Source of the DNA: Prochlorococcus sp. AG-363-B05
GTDB taxonomy: Bacteria; Cyanobacteriota; Cyanobacteriia; PCC-6307; Cyanobiaceae
Direction: 5' to 3'
Assembly (NCBI GenBank): GCA_003278445.1
Contig: QCFD01000001.1
Location: 62,001 to 126,000, forward strand
Length of the DNA stretch: 64,000 nt
Below the pieces are notes generated by a model that had not been told where the DNA came from, made no database searches, and saw only the letters and a list, made by a program, of their open reading frames with translations. The stretch's first letter is position 1, and every line of letters begins with the position of its first letter. A program made the position numbers and the translations under genes. Shown here piece after piece: positions 16,469 through 26,266 of this stretch.

Positions 16469-17698
16469 CTATACAAGCTCGCTCAACGCCTTGGCTTTTT
16501 CAGATACGTCCTCCCATGGAAGAAGAATATCCGTTCTTCCAAAATGACCATAGGCAGCCGTATCTCTATAAAAACGTCCACCTCTTTCATTAGGTAGATT
16601 TTGAAGATTAAATGATTTAATAATTGCACCTGGCCTTAGATCGAATTGATCTTTTACAAGTTGTGTTAGTTCAGTATCTGAAATTTTTCCCGTTCCAAAT
16701 GAGTCAACAAGAATTGATATAGGCCTTGCGACTCCAATTGCATAACTTAATTGTACCTCAACTTTTTTCGCAAGATTTGCTGCAACTAAGGCTTTCGCAA
16801 CAAATCTTGCCGCATAAGCTGCAGATCTATCAACTTTTGTCGGGTCCTTCCCTGAAAAAGCCCCTCCTCCATGCCGAGCGTATCCACCATAGGTGTCAAC
16901 AATTATTTTTCTTCCAGTGAGACCTGCATCACCTTGAGGACCTCCAATTACAAATTTTCCAGTAGGGTTTACTAGAAAACGAGTTGATTCCTTAGAAGGT
17001 TTGAGAGGAAGGTCTGCAGTCGCAGGGCCAACAACGTATTTCCATAGGTCTTCTGTAATTCTTTTTTGGATTTCATCTTCAAGAGTTATCCCATCTACGA
17101 CTGATTTGTGTTGAGTAGAAATCAAAATTGTGTCTATAGAAGAGGGAACTCCATTTTCGTAAGAAACACTTACTTGGGTTTTTCCATCAGGTAAAAGATA
17201 ATCAATTATTTTTTGATGCCTTACTATTGCAAGTTGCCTAGCTAACCGATGAGCGAGACTTATTGGTAAGGGCATTAGCTCAGGGGTTTCGTCACATGCA
17301 AATCCAAACATGATTCCTTGATCTCCCGCTCCCACTTGGTCTAGCGGATCAGTTGAATGATCTTCAGCTTCATCAACTCCTTGAGCAATATCTGATGATT
17401 GTTGGTCAAGTGCTACTAGAACTGCGCAACTATTCGCATCAAATCCACCAGCACTAGAACCTTCGTAGCCTATTTTTTTGATTACTTCTCTTACAAGCTT
17501 GTTGAAATCGACCTCTGCTTTTGAAGTTATTTCTCCAGTTATTAAACATAATCCAGTATTTACAACTGCCTCACATGCAACTCTGCTAGTCGGATCTGCA
17601 TTCAAGCAAGCATCTAAAACGGCATCACTGACCTGATCGCAGATTTTATCTGGATGCCCTTCAGTGACAGATTCAGATGTGAAAACGTATCTACTCAT
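16469..17698 (-). CDS. metK: S-adenosylmethionine synthetase
   Basis: This enzyme makes S-adenosylmethionine from methionine and ATP. All conserved blocks are present: [20 protein letters not shown] at the N terminus, the [12 protein letters not shown] motif (about residues 122-133), [20 protein letters not shown] and [20 protein letters not shown] (the P-loop-like GGGAFSGKD). The 409-aa length is typical. ATG start. It lies 23 bases after the HAD hydrolase gene and 21 bases before the sugar kinase gene, consistent with read-through from rpsA downward. Confidence 0.97.
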   Translation of the reverse strand: MSRYVFTSESVTEGHPDKICDQVSDAVLDACLNADPTSRVACEAVVNTGLCLITGEITSKAEVDFNKLVREVIKKIGYEGSSAGGFDANSCAVLVALDQQSSDIAQGVDEAEDHSTDPLDQVGAGDQGIMFGFACDETPELMPLPISLAHRLARQLAIVRHQKIIDYLLPDGKTQVSVSYENGVPSSIDTILISTQHKSVVDGITLEDEIQKRITEDLWKYVVGPATADLPLKPSKESTRFLVNPTGKFVIGGPQGDAGLTGRKIIVDTYGGYARHGGGAFSGKDPTKVDRSAAYAARFVAKALVAANLAKKVEVQLSYAIGVARPISILVDSFGTGKISDTELTQLVKDQFDLRPGAIIKSFNLQNLPNERGGRFYRDTAAYGHFGRTDILLPWEDVSEKAKALSELV

Positions 17699-17721
17699 TG
17701 GAAATATTAATCCTCAGTATT

Positions 17722-18510
17722 TTAGAGGTTTGAATGAATTTTTAATTCATTGAATTTTTCTATAAGAAATTTCTTTTCAGTTAGATTTGGAGGGGTTTTC
17801 CAACCACCAGTAAATCCTACTACTGTATTTATATCAGCCTCTTTGGCCATTCTTAAATCAGTATCTGCATCTGAAATAAGAGCACATTCTGAAGGTTTTA
17901 AGTTCATTTTTTTGCAAAGTTCTATAACTGCTTCTGGGTTAGGTTTTGAAGGTTTATTCTCTGCACTCCAAAGATAATCAAATATACCTTCTAATTTATT
18001 GCTGCAAATAAATTCTTCTATTCCTGCTTGAGTATCATTTGTCATTAATGCAATATATACCCCTTGATTTTTTAGAGAAATCAAAAGATCTAAGGCCCCT
18101 GAAATTAGAGTCCTTGGCTTTTGAATATCATTTTTTTGATTAGAAAGAAAAAAATCTACTTCATCAAAGATTTTCTGACTTATTGAAAGAGATTTAAACC
18201 AATCAAAACCAAATAAAGAGATTATTGTTGCCGTAGATATAATATTTTGCTCTCTAGAAGCTATTGCTAAACTTGAATTAGGAGAAAGAGAATTTTTTTT
18301 TAAACCATAAACTGAAACAAGTAATTTTTTCAATAACCATATTTTAATATTTTTAATTTTTAGTTTTTTAAATTTTTTTATTGAAAAATCTATTCTATTT
18401 TTTGCCAGTTCTAATAAGCATTCCTCACTGTTTGACAAGGTTCCATCCTTATCAAATATGATTGCTTTAATAATACCAACAGAACTATTCCTTATTAACA
18501 GTTCTGGCAT
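17722..18510 (-). CDS. HAD-superfamily hydrolase (phosphoglycolate-phosphatase-like)
   Basis: A 262-aa HAD hydrolase. Motif I is IFDKDGTLSNSEE (nucleophile Asp within DKDGT), motif II is IALMTNDTQAG, and motifs III-IV are KPNPEAVIELCKKM and CALISDADTDLRMAKEADIN. The cap insertion of about 100 residues is helical, lysine-rich, and of the C1 type. The substrate is likely a small phosphate ester but is not determinable. It lies between rpsA (18 bases) and metK (23 bases) on the same strand. ATG start. Confidence 0.82.
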   Translation of the reverse strand: MPELLIRNSSVGIIKAIIFDKDGTLSNSEECLLELAKNRIDFSIKKFKKLKIKNIKIWLLKKLLVSVYGLKKNSLSPNSSLAIASREQNIISTATIISLFGFDWFKSLSISQKIFDEVDFFLSNQKNDIQKPRTLISGALDLLISLKNQGVYIALMTNDTQAGIEEFICSNKLEGIFDYLWSAENKPSKPNPEAVIELCKKMNLKPSECALISDADTDLRMAKEADINTVVGFTGGWKTPPNLTEKKFLIEKFNELKIHSNL

Positions 18511-18528
18511 CGCTGTAAAAGTAAATAA

Positions 18529-19638
18529 TCAAATATTCATTACTGCAATCGGATCTTCTCCTTCTTCAGCTTGTTCAAGAAGCATTTGTTTGTATCTTGC
18601 GGCCATCTCCTCAGCTTTATCAAAAACTTTTTGAGGGTCAGTCAGCATGTCTCCAGGCTCTGGTTCTAGTGCCTTTGTAGATAAAGAAATTCTACCTCTT
18701 TCAGCATCAAGATCTATGATCATAACTTTCATTTGATCATTGACGTTTAGTACTGAGTGAGGAGTCTCAATATGTTCATGGCTTATCTCAGAAATGTGAA
18801 GAAGTCCGCTTACTCCTCCAATATCAATAAATGCTCCATAGGGTTTAATTCCTCTTACTGCTCCTACAACAACTTCTCCAACTTCAAGGCGATTCATTTT
18901 TCTTTCAACCAATGCCCTGCGATGACTCAGAACAAGTCTATTTCTCTCTTCATCAACTTCTAAGAATTTTAATGGTAAAAAATCTGCAACTAGTTCTTCT
19001 TTGGCCTTTCTAGTGCTGATGTGAGATCCAGGAATAAAGCCTCTGAGTCCCTCAACTCGGACAAGTGCTCCACCTCTATTGGTAGCAAAGACCTCAGAGT
19101 AAATTGTGGCATCTTCTTTTTGCAATTGTCTAACCCTTTCCCAGGCTCGTTGATACTCAATTCGTCTAATTGATAAGGATAATTGTCCATCCTCATTCTC
19201 TTCAGTCATTATAAAAAACTCTCTAATTTCTGAAGGTTGCAAAACATCGCTCAAGCCTTCGACTCTGTTTATTGATACTTCTTGCATAGGCATAAAAGCA
19301 GCTGTTTTGGCACCAATGTCAATCATTGCTCCTTTAGATTCAAGAGCAAAAACAGTTCCATTGACTATGTCGCCAGGTTTAAAGTTGTAGTCATACTTGC
19401 TTAGCAATGAGGCAAACTCATCAAGAGTGAAACCTGCACTTTCAAGATCACTTTTATTAACCCTGCTAGAAGATGCATCAGCAGCAGGAATGTTTTTTGG
19501 GATATCTTCTTCTTGCAGCTCATTAATGTGATTTTCCTCAAATTCTGTGTTTACTGAATTTGAGATGGTTTCTTCAGTTATTGAGGTTTCTTTTTCGGAA
19601 TCTTTTTCTTGAACTTTGCTTGCTAGTTTTTCAGACAT
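18529..19638 (-). CDS. rpsA: 30S ribosomal protein S1
   Basis: A 369-aa S1 protein with three S1 RNA-binding domains, the short form usual in cyanobacteria. Domain 1 begins at about residue 90 with GDIVNGTVFALESKGAMIDI, domain 2 lies around VRVEGLRGFIPGSHISTRKA, and domain 3 is GEVVVGAVRGIKPYGAFIDI with HISEISHEHIETP. The first about 60 residues are acidic and low complexity. The C terminus is acidic too. S1 helps the ribosome bind mRNA. ATG start. nrdR lies upstream on the same strand. Confidence 0.93.
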   Translation of the reverse strand: MSEKLASKVQEKDSEKETSITEETISNSVNTEFEENHINELQEEDIPKNIPAADASSSRVNKSDLESAGFTLDEFASLLSKYDYNFKPGDIVNGTVFALESKGAMIDIGAKTAAFMPMQEVSINRVEGLSDVLQPSEIREFFIMTEENEDGQLSLSIRRIEYQRAWERVRQLQKEDATIYSEVFATNRGGALVRVEGLRGFIPGSHISTRKAKEELVADFLPLKFLEVDEERNRLVLSHRRALVERKMNRLEVGEVVVGAVRGIKPYGAFIDIGGVSGLLHISEISHEHIETPHSVLNVNDQMKVMIIDLDAERGRISLSTKALEPEPGDMLTDPQKVFDKAEEMAARYKQMLLEQAEEGEDPIAVMNI

Positions 19639-19741
19639 GCTTTGATGGCGGTCTGCCTCTTAAGGACAGTGCGATAGAAATACAAAATGGCCCGCCGACC
19701 ATTTTGAAATTAAATTCTACTTTATTGAAAGGTCTTTCTAG

Positions 19742-20221
19742 TTAAAGCACTGAGGCAAGTTGTTCTTTGTTTAGTGGTTTCAATGATTCAAGGGTTGTTA
19801 TAAAATCATTAATTCCATGAAATTGTCGATAAACAGATGCAAATCTTATGTAAGCAACTTCATTAATATCCTTTAAATGCGAAAGTACCATTTCTCCAAT
19901 CTCAATAGTTTCAATCTCTTTTCGAATACTTTGATGTAGTTGTAGTTCTATTTCATCAACAATAAATTCAATTTTAGAGGAATTTATAAGTGTTTTTTCA
20001 CAGGCTCTGTTTAAGCCGCTAATTATTTTACTTCGATTAAATAATTCTTTTGTTCCGCTCTTTTTTAAAACAGTAATTGGTGTAGTTTCTACTCTTTCAT
20101 AAGTAGTAAAACGGAAGTCGCAATTTAAGCACTCCCTTCTTCTTCTTACGCTTCTTCCGGAATCAGCCGAGCGAGATTCAAGTACTCGACTGTCTGTATT
20201 TTGACAAGATGGGCACTGCAT
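19742..20221 (-). CDS. nrdR: Transcriptional repressor NrdR
   Basis: NrdR represses ribonucleotide reductase genes in response to nucleotide binding. The 159-aa product has the zinc ribbon [20 protein letters not shown] plus [15 protein letters not shown] (cysteines 3, 6, 31 and 34) and an ATP-cone domain that begins [20 protein letters not shown]. The length is normal. ATG start. It sits downstream of psbB-psbT, separated from psbT by a strong terminator. Confidence 0.95.
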   Translation of the reverse strand: MQCPSCQNTDSRVLESRSADSGRSVRRRRECLNCDFRFTTYERVETTPITVLKKSGTKELFNRSKIISGLNRACEKTLINSSKIEFIVDEIELQLHQSIRKEIETIEIGEMVLSHLKDINEVAYIRFASVYRQFHGINDFITTLESLKPLNKEQLASVL

Positions 20222-20347
20222 GAAGCCCTTTTCAATGATTTAACTAACTTTAAACATTTATTTGTCTTCTGAGAAGGGGCACATCAAATAAAAATAATAT
20301 TTTTCTTTAAGATTAGATCAACAAAGTTTTTGATTTTAAATTAAACA

Positions 20348-20380
20348 TAAAAAAAGCCCTGATAAATCAGGGCTTTTTTA
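20348..20380 (-). terminator. Intrinsic terminator after psbT
   Basis: AAAAAGCCCTGAT and ATCAGGGCTTTTT form a long stem with a tiny loop and T-runs on both strands. It directly follows the psbT stop and ends the psbB-psbT transcript. The symmetry would also allow it to act on the plus strand. Confidence 0.9.
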
Positions 20381-20386
20381 TGTTTT

Positions 20387-20482
20387 TTACTTGTCGTACT
20401 TTGGAGGATCGCGGAATGCGACAGCAAAGAAGAGTGTTACAAGTGCCAATGTAAGGATTAGCGTGTAAGAGAATGCTTCCAT
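20387..20482 (-). CDS. psbT: Photosystem II protein PsbT
   Basis: The 31-aa ORF encodes [20 protein letters not shown] followed by [11 protein letters not shown]. This is the standard PsbT pattern: a single membrane span with the conserved FRDPPK end. PsbT sits at the photosystem II dimer interface. ATG start, 36 bases after the psbB stop, so co-transcribed with psbB; the terminator follows. Confidence 0.95.
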   Translation of the reverse strand: MEAFSYTLILTLALVTLFFAVAFRDPPKYDK

Positions 20483-20518
20483 CTAGGTTCTCGGTATAAG
20501 TGGGTAAAGAATCCTGAC

Positions 20519-22042
20519 TTAGGCCCGACCAGGGACTCGGCGGGTTGTTTCGTCTCCAAGTTTTTTGAAGAGACCAAACTCGACCTGATCACCAATCTCT
20601 GGATCGATTCCTGAGAATCTGTCACCAAAGAGAGTCCTTGCGGCGTGCCACCAGTGGCCAAATAGGAATAACAAGCCAAAACACAAGTGTGCGTAGGTGA
20701 ACCATGCTCTTGGAGAGCTTCTGAATACACCATCTGACTTGTAACGATCCCTGTCAAACTTGAAGGCTTCTCCAAGTTGAGCCTTTCTAGCTAGACGCTT
20801 TACTATTACTGGATCATTAAATGTTTGTCCATTTAATTCACCACCATAAACAGTAGCTGTGACACCTGTTTGTTCGATTGAATACTTAGCTTCTGCTCGA
20901 CGGAAAGGTATGTCAGCTTTAACATTTCCATCCTTGTCTTCAAGAATAACAGGGAAGTTTTCAAAGAAGTTAGGAATTCTTCTTACTTCTAAGTCATTTC
21001 CTGCGCTATCTGTAAATGATATGTGACCTTGCCATCCACTTGGAACACCATCGCCATTAACCATTGCTCCAACTCTAAATAGACCTCCCTTTGCAGGACT
21101 ATTGCCAACATAGTCATAGAAAGCAAGTTGTTCAGGAATGGATGCGTAAGCTTCGGCTTTAGAAGCACCATCATTCATAGAATCTTGAACTCTACGATTG
21201 ATTTCTGTTTTAAAATAACCAGAATCCCATTGATATCTAGTAGGGCCAAATAATTCAACTGGAGTAGTAGCAGATCCGTACCACATAGTTCCAGCAACTA
21301 CGAAAGATACAAATAGAACTGCAGCTAGAGCACTGGCTAGTACACCTTCAAGACTTCCTAGTTTTAAAGCTCTATAAAGCCTTTCTCCAGGTCTATTGGT
21401 GATATGGAATATTCCACCAATTATTCCTAAAAGTCCTGCCCCAATGTGATTAGCGACAATACCTCCGGCATTAAATGGATTAAATCCTTCAGCACCCCAA
21501 ACCGGAGCAACTTTCTCGACATGCCCTGTTAATCCATATGGATCAGAAACCCATATACCAACAGTTGAGCAATGGAATGCTCCAAAACCAAAGCATGTTA
21601 AGCCAGCTAAGAAAAGATGTATTCCAAATATTCTTGGTAGATCTAAAGCTGGTTCTCCAGTGCGGGAATCCTCCCACAATTCAAGGTCCCAGTATGTCCA
21701 GTGCCACACAGCAGCAAGCATCAAAAGACCACTGAAAACTATATGAGCTGCAGCAACCCCTTCGAAGCTCCAGAAGCCAGGGTCAACTCCGGTTGCACCG
21801 GTTATATCCCATCCATTCCAGCTGCCTGTAATTCCTAAGCGGGCCATAAAGGGCATGACATACATGCCTTGGCGCCACATTGGATTAAGTACTGGATCAG
21901 AAGGATCAAAAATGGCCAATTCATATAAGGCCATTGAGCCGGCCCAGCCGGCTAACAAAGCAGTATGCATGAGGTGCACGGCCAGAAGACGGCCAGGGTC
22001 GTTGATAACGACTGTGTGCACCCGATACCAGGGCAATCCCAT
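20519..22042 (-). CDS. psbB: Photosystem II CP47 chlorophyll protein
   Basis: The inner light-harvesting antenna of photosystem II, 507 aa, with six membrane spans. The start [20 protein letters not shown] is the universal CP47 N terminus. The long lumenal loop between the fifth and sixth spans runs from about [20 protein letters not shown] to [20 protein letters not shown]. Conserved histidines in each helix (for example [11 protein letters not shown]) ligate chlorophyll. ATG start. Its 5' region carries a 33-base purine-only run on the plus strand, that is, a pyrimidine run in the psbB leader. Confidence 0.98.
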   Translation of the reverse strand: MGLPWYRVHTVVINDPGRLLAVHLMHTALLAGWAGSMALYELAIFDPSDPVLNPMWRQGMYVMPFMARLGITGSWNGWDITGATGVDPGFWSFEGVAAAHIVFSGLLMLAAVWHWTYWDLELWEDSRTGEPALDLPRIFGIHLFLAGLTCFGFGAFHCSTVGIWVSDPYGLTGHVEKVAPVWGAEGFNPFNAGGIVANHIGAGLLGIIGGIFHITNRPGERLYRALKLGSLEGVLASALAAVLFVSFVVAGTMWYGSATTPVELFGPTRYQWDSGYFKTEINRRVQDSMNDGASKAEAYASIPEQLAFYDYVGNSPAKGGLFRVGAMVNGDGVPSGWQGHISFTDSAGNDLEVRRIPNFFENFPVILEDKDGNVKADIPFRRAEAKYSIEQTGVTATVYGGELNGQTFNDPVIVKRLARKAQLGEAFKFDRDRYKSDGVFRSSPRAWFTYAHLCFGLLFLFGHWWHAARTLFGDRFSGIDPEIGDQVEFGLFKKLGDETTRRVPGRA

Positions 22043-22521
22043 GGGTCAGGTTCGTATAACGATGCTGCTTAATGCAGCAAGACTCGCATGATCGTAAATG
22101 GTATTGCTTGAGTTAATGCACAGGATGCGGACACCTGAAATGACTTTTGACACTCTTGGATGAAATCTAGCTTGTTTTGGGACTCTTAAATTGCTAAATA
22201 CCCAGTTCCAGACTAGGAAAAAGAAAAAAAAAGAAAAAAAGAAGAAATTTTGGAAAGTAAATTGTTTTTGTCATTTTAAGTCGTTTTTTTATTAAATCCG
22301 GTTTAAAAAAATGAAAATGCAGTGATCAAATTCACTTCAAAACGATTGTTTTTCAAAATTTCTTTAAAGCCATATAAAAATCTAAATATCTGTATGAACT
22401 TTTATAGGGGAAATTTTTCGGCAAATTACAAATTCTCATTCTCTTTGATTTAAAGCCCAGTTTTTTGCTGAAGGGCTATATAGTTTATTTCAGAAATTTG
22501 TTCTGAGTAAAAACCTCGGTT
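22043..22521. other. psbB/psbM intergenic region with polypurine tract
   Basis: A 479-base divergent promoter region. The plus strand has a purine-only run at 22215-22247. No ORF of note and no ferredoxin-type cysteine motif are seen. Promoters for psbB (minus) and psbM (plus) must lie here, but I cannot place them with confidence. Confidence 0.55.
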
Positions 22522-22674
22522 ATGGAAACCACTAGTTTTGGCGCTGCAGCTACTCTTTTATTCGTTGGAGTCCCCACTCTTTTTCTTATTGGATTGTTTG
22601 TTTCTACCAGTGATGGTGAGAAATCAAGCTTTTATTCAGATAGCAGTAAAGGCAGATTGAGTCCTAAAAAGTAA
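22522..22674 (+). CDS. psbM: Photosystem II protein PsbM, extended C terminus
   Basis: The 50-aa ORF begins METTSFGAAATLLFVGVPTL and continues FLIGLFVSTSDGEKSS, matching the PsbM plan of a short polar N terminus and one membrane span. PsbM lies at the photosystem II dimer interface. Usual PsbM is about 34-36 aa; here a polar serine/lysine tail of some 15 residues is added after the normal end. Extended forms are known in marine picocyanobacteria. ATG start. Confidence 0.9.
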   Translation: METTSFGAAATLLFVGVPTLFLIGLFVSTSDGEKSSFYSDSSKGRLSPKK

Positions 22675-22809
22675 TTCAGGAATTTTTAAAAAATTTAATG
22701 ATTTCAAGCATTTGCTTGGAATCATTTATTTAATGTTCAACTTTTTTTGCGATAAATTGCTTGAACAGTTTTTTATTTAACTATAGGATAACAATATTTA
22801 GGTTTTATT

Positions 22810-23256
22810 TTGAATGAATACATTAATAAAAAAGAGTGGAAATTAACGAAAACAGTTCTACCTCAACACACTGATCATGCAGGTGTTATGTGGCATGGTT
22901 CTTACTTTGATTTTTTAGAGGAAGGGCGAATTGATGCGTTGAATCAGATTGGAGTTGCTTATTCGAAATTATCTAAAGAAGGATATGAAATTCCAGTTAT
23001 TGAAGCTCAAATCAAGTATAAAAAATCTTTTTTTCATGGTGAGAAAGTGTTGTTGATAAGTCAATATAATTTGGTAAATAAAATAAGACTTAATTGCAAA
23101 ACTTCTTTTGTAAAAGTCAATGGTGAAATTGGAGCAGAAGCACTAGTAGAATTAGTTGTTGTAAAAAGGAAAAATGACTCAATAAAAGTAGTTAGAGAAT
23201 TGCCAGTAGAAATTGAGAAGATATTATTTCTTTTAGAAGAAGGTCATGAAATTTAA
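22810..23256 (+). CDS. Hotdog-fold acyl-CoA thioesterase (4HBT family), possible DHNA-CoA thioesterase
   Basis: A 148-aa thioesterase. The active-site region reads LPQHTDHAGVMWHGSYFDFL with the conserved Asp of the 4-hydroxybenzoyl-CoA thioesterase family, followed by EEGRIDALNQIG. In cyanobacteria such proteins include the 1,4-dihydroxy-2-naphthoyl-CoA thioesterase of phylloquinone synthesis; this is a plausible but unproven role here. The start is TTG at 22810. Its stop abuts the prmC ATG with no gap, so the two are probably co-translated. Confidence 0.75.
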   Translation: MNEYINKKEWKLTKTVLPQHTDHAGVMWHGSYFDFLEEGRIDALNQIGVAYSKLSKEGYEIPVIEAQIKYKKSFFHGEKVLLISQYNLVNKIRLNCKTSFVKVNGEIGAEALVELVVVKRKNDSIKVVRELPVEIEKILFLLEEGHEI

Positions 23257-24129
23257 ATGATTGATAACTTTATGTCAGGTAATAATTTTCTTAAATGGAG
23301 AAAACAAATGATATTAAAAGGAGGAAGGAAAATTGACTTTGATTGGTTGCTAGATATCGCTGCTGGAGTCTCCTGGAGAAAGTTGCAAAATATAATTTTG
23401 AATCCTGAGCAATATTTTTCCTTGGAAATTCCAATTGAAGAAATAGAAGTTATTTGGGAATCTCATTTAAAAGATAATACTCCTCTTCAATATCTAATTT
23501 CTAAATGCCCTTGGAGAGATTTTCAGTTGGAGGTCTCAGCTCATGCTCTTATCCCTAGACAAGAAACAGAGTTTTTGATTGATTTTGCTTTAAAAAAGGT
23601 TGAGAATATTAATTCTGGTAGTTGGGCTGATCTTGGGACTGGGTCCGGTCCTATTGCAATATCGTTGGCTAAATCCCTTCCTAATTGGAAAGGTCATGCC
23701 GTTGACATAAGTAAAGAGGCATTGCGACTAGCAAAGCGAAATTTAGAAACTCTTGCCCCACAATCGAATGTAAAATTCTTTTTAGGAGATTGGTGGGAAC
23801 CTTTGCAAAAATGGTCGGGAAGTTTTGATTTGGTTTTAAGTAATCCTCCCTACATTCCTTCTGATTTGATTGAAGACTTAGAACCAGTTGTCAAAAATCA
23901 TGAACCTAGAATCGCTTTAGATGGAGGCGCAGATGGCATGCTTGCTTCTAAGCAGATAATTTTTGGTGCATTAAATGGTTTGGCTAAAGGCGGTTGGTTA
24001 ATTCTCGAACATCATTATGATCAAAGTGAGAAAATAATTAAGTTCATGAAAGAGATAGGCATGGGAGAAGTTTCTTTTGAAAAAGACTTAAATGGAATTA
24101 AACGATATGCAATTTGTTGTAAAAAATAA
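23257..24129 (+). CDS. prmC: Peptide chain release factor methyltransferase PrmC (HemK)
   Basis: PrmC methylates the glutamine of the GGQ motif in release factors. The 290-aa product has the SAM-binding motif ADLGTGSGPIAISLAKSLPN near residue 127 and the catalytic NPPYIPSDLIEDLEP around residue 196. PRQETEFLID precedes the SAM motif, as in the family. ATG start directly after the thioesterase stop; tsaC follows after two bases. This looks like a three-gene unit. Confidence 0.93.
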   Translation: MIDNFMSGNNFLKWRKQMILKGGRKIDFDWLLDIAAGVSWRKLQNIILNPEQYFSLEIPIEEIEVIWESHLKDNTPLQYLISKCPWRDFQLEVSAHALIPRQETEFLIDFALKKVENINSGSWADLGTGSGPIAISLAKSLPNWKGHAVDISKEALRLAKRNLETLAPQSNVKFFLGDWWEPLQKWSGSFDLVLSNPPYIPSDLIEDLEPVVKNHEPRIALDGGADGMLASKQIIFGALNGLAKGGWLILEHHYDQSEKIIKFMKEIGMGEVSFEKDLNGIKRYAICCKK

Positions 24130-24131
24130 AT

Positions 24132-24704
24132 ATGAATGATCAATTTCAAGTGACTGATTTAGCTCTTAAGTTAAAGCAGGGATCTTTAGCATTGTTCCCT
24201 ACTGATACATTGCCAGCAATTTGCTCGTATCCTAAATACTCACAAAAAATATGGACTATCAAGAAAAGACCATTGAATAAGCCACTTATATTAATGGGAG
24301 GATGCCTGGAGGATTTATTTGAGTTTGTTAAACCTTGTGCGATTGAAGATGGCTTGAAAATGGCAAAAAATTATTGGCCTGGTGCCTTGACAATTGTTTT
24401 ACCTACAGTTGGGAATCTATCTAATTATCTAAATTGTAATTCTAATTCTTTAGGCTTTAGGGTCCCCGCCTTAAAACTTGCAAGAGATTTGCTTTTGGAA
24501 ACAGGTCCTCTTGCAACTACTAGCGCAAATATTTCTGGAAAATCTCCAGTAAAAGATGCATTAGAAGCTTCGATTCAATTTCCAGGAATTCCAATTCTTG
24601 CTCCCATCCCTTGGCCCAATTCTTCAGGCATGGCAAGTACAGTTGTTGACTGGAACGAAGGAAAATGGAAAGTTATAAGGGCTGGCTCAGTTCTTTTGAA
24701 TTGA
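24132..24704 (+). CDS. tsaC: Threonylcarbamoyl-AMP synthase (YrdC/Sua5 family)
   Basis: This enzyme makes threonylcarbamoyl-AMP for the t6A37 modification of tRNA. The 190-aa product is a single YrdC domain: LALFPTDTLPAICSYPKYSQ near residue 16, KKRPLNKPLILM, WPGALTIVLP, and PLATTSANISGKSP, all conserved. It lacks the extra C-terminal domain of Sua5, so TsaC is the better name. ATG start, two bases after prmC. Confidence 0.9.
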   Translation: MNDQFQVTDLALKLKQGSLALFPTDTLPAICSYPKYSQKIWTIKKRPLNKPLILMGGCLEDLFEFVKPCAIEDGLKMAKNYWPGALTIVLPTVGNLSNYLNCNSNSLGFRVPALKLARDLLLETGPLATTSANISGKSPVKDALEASIQFPGIPILAPIPWPNSSGMASTVVDWNEGKWKVIRAGSVLLN

Positions 24705-24713
24705 AATTAAAGA

Positions 24714-24878
24714 ATGATTTATCTGCTCGGAATGGTTTTATTATTGCAGTCTATTTTTTGGTGGCTATTTAGATTTCCGATAATGAGTTTTGATTGGATT
24801 ATTGAATTAAAATTTTTCAACTTTTTTCTAGCTGCTTTTTTGATTTTGATTATCTCTGGAAGACCTAAAGAGATTTAA
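24714..24878 (+). CDS. Small two-span membrane protein, hypothetical
   Basis: A 54-aa ORF starting nine bases after the tsaC stop. The sequence is highly hydrophobic: MIYLLGMVLLLQSIFWWLFR, then a short linker, then FFNFFLAAFLILIISGRPKE. Two membrane spans with positive ends are predicted. No family is recognised. Its tight spacing behind tsaC suggests it is translated from the same mRNA. Confidence 0.55.
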   Translation: MIYLLGMVLLLQSIFWWLFRFPIMSFDWIIELKFFNFFLAAFLILIISGRPKEI

Positions 24879-24910
24879 TTATTTAGTTGCTTGAAATATG
24901 TTTTAAAAAA

Positions 24911-24982
24911 TGCCGGCTAACAGATTTGAACTGATGACCTTCGCTTTACAAAAGCGCTGCTCTACCGCTGAGCTAAGCCGGC
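24911..24982 (-). tRNA. tRNA-Thr (UGU)
   Basis: 72 bases on the minus strand. The acceptor stem GCCGGCT pairs with AGCCGGC, the anticodon loop TTTGTAA gives TGT, and the T-loop contains TTCAAAT. CCA is not encoded; an A-run on the plus strand (T-run after the tRNA 3' end) may help terminate transcription. Confidence 0.93.
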
Positions 24983-25104
24983 AATTTTAATATTCTACCT
25001 AAGAAAGGAATATAAAAGTTAATCCATTTGGTAATTTGTTGAAAATACTTGTTGAAAATATCTTTTTAATCGAATCCCATAATTAAATAACCTATCTTTA
25101 TAGA

Positions 25105-25446
25105 TTAAGAATTATGATCTTTGCTTTCTACGTCTTGAGAATTTTTTTCTGACTCATTTATAGGCTCTATCAGCTTGATTTGTCCATTTAAGGTTCTTTT
25201 TATTGGTAGGTTTGCAACCAAAGCTGTCATGCGATCTTCTGTCTCCAGACTAACTGCGCCTTCATTCATATCTATTTCTACATACTTTGCAACCACCTCT
25301 AATATCTCTCTTCTCATTTGATCTAAAAGTTCTGTGCTTAGATCTGAACGATCATGAGCTAAAACAAGTTGCAACCTCTCTCTTGCAGTGCTAGCACTAG
25401 CAGTCTGCCTACGAAGTAATTTGTTGATAATGTCTCTAAGTGTCAT
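25105..25446 (-). CDS. minE: Cell division topological specificity factor MinE
   Basis: MinE drives oscillation of MinCD by stimulating the MinD ATPase. The 113-aa product has the membrane/MinD-binding N-terminal part ([20 protein letters not shown]), [20 protein letters not shown], and the dimerisation region [16 protein letters not shown]-like. A charged tail of some 25 residues exceeds the usual bacterial length but is common in cyanobacteria. It follows minD by four bases. ATG start. Confidence 0.93.
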   Translation of the reverse strand: MTLRDIINKLLRRQTASASTARERLQLVLAHDRSDLSTELLDQMRREILEVVAKYVEIDMNEGAVSLETEDRMTALVANLPIKRTLNGQIKLIEPINESEKNSQDVESKDHNS

Positions 25447-25450
25447 TGCT

Positions 25451-26266
25451 TTAGAAAATTTTTGTTTGCATTAGTCTTCTAAATTTGGCACCAAATCCAG
25501 AACTTTCTTCTACGGGATCAATAAGTGGAATATCTTCACCTTGTAATCTTTTTGCAATATTCAGATAACATTTGGCTGCAGGGGAATTGACGCTATTTAA
25601 AGTAAGTGGCTCCCCTCTATTTGTACTGACAATTACCTGTTCATCCTCGAGTACAAGTCCAAGTAAAGGTAAGGCTAAAATATCAGTTACATCATCTATT
25701 GAGAGCATCTCTTGGTTGGCCATCATTTTTGGCCTGACTCTATTAAGAACTAATTGGACTGGTTTTATCGCATTTGTATTCAGTAAGCCAATTACTCTAT
25801 CTGCATCTCTGACTGCTGAAACTTCTGGGTTGGTAACTACAATCGCTTCTTGAGCGGCAGCCATTGCATTTTTAAATCCATCTTCAACTCCTGCAGGACA
25901 GTCAATTAAAACGTAGTTGAATTGTTCTTTTAACATATCGACTATACGTTTCATATCATCGGGCTTTAACCAATCAAGCATTCTTGGATTGCCAGCAGGA
26001 AGTAAAGATAGATTCGATTCTTGCTTGTGCTTAACCAATGCCTGATCAAGTCTGCATTCTTCTTCCAGAACTTCTTGAGCAGTATAAACAATTCTATTCT
26101 CTAGGCCTAAAAGTAAGTCTAAGTTTCTTAGACCAAAGTCTGCGTCTAAAACAGCAGTGGTTAGACCTTGCCTGGCAAGTGAAATGCCAAGATTCGCTGT
26201 AAGGGTTGTCTTGCCAACTCCACCCTTTCCTGAGCAAATAAGAATGACGCGTGTATCTGTCGCCAC
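25451..26266 (-). CDS. minD: Septum site-determining ATPase MinD
   Basis: MinD is the membrane-bound ATPase that recruits MinC. The deviant Walker [21 protein letters not shown] lies at the N terminus, [14 protein letters not shown] follows, and [13 protein letters not shown] is the Walker B region. The C terminus ends [11 protein letters not shown], the amphipathic membrane-targeting helix. The longer frame starts with TTG at 26287, but AAGGAGG at 26270-26276 sits inside that extension, so the GTG at 26266 is preferred (271 aa). It lies between minC and minE. Confidence 0.94.
   Translation of the reverse strand: MATDTRVILICSGKGGVGKTTLTANLGISLARQGLTTAVLDADFGLRNLDLLLGLENRIVYTAQEVLEEECRLDQALVKHKQESNLSLLPAGNPRMLDWLKPDDMKRIVDMLKEQFNYVLIDCPAGVEDGFKNAMAAAQEAIVVTNPEVSAVRDADRVIGLLNTNAIKPVQLVLNRVRPKMMANQEMLSIDDVTDILALPLLGLVLEDEQVIVSTNRGEPLTLNSVNSPAAKCYLNIAKRLQGEDIPLIDPVEESSGFGAKFRRLMQTKIF

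Noticed and set aside
20458-20775. 105-codon minus-strand ORF overlapping psbT and the end of psbB
   Set aside because: It is a shadow of psbB and psbT in another frame; both have strong family matches.
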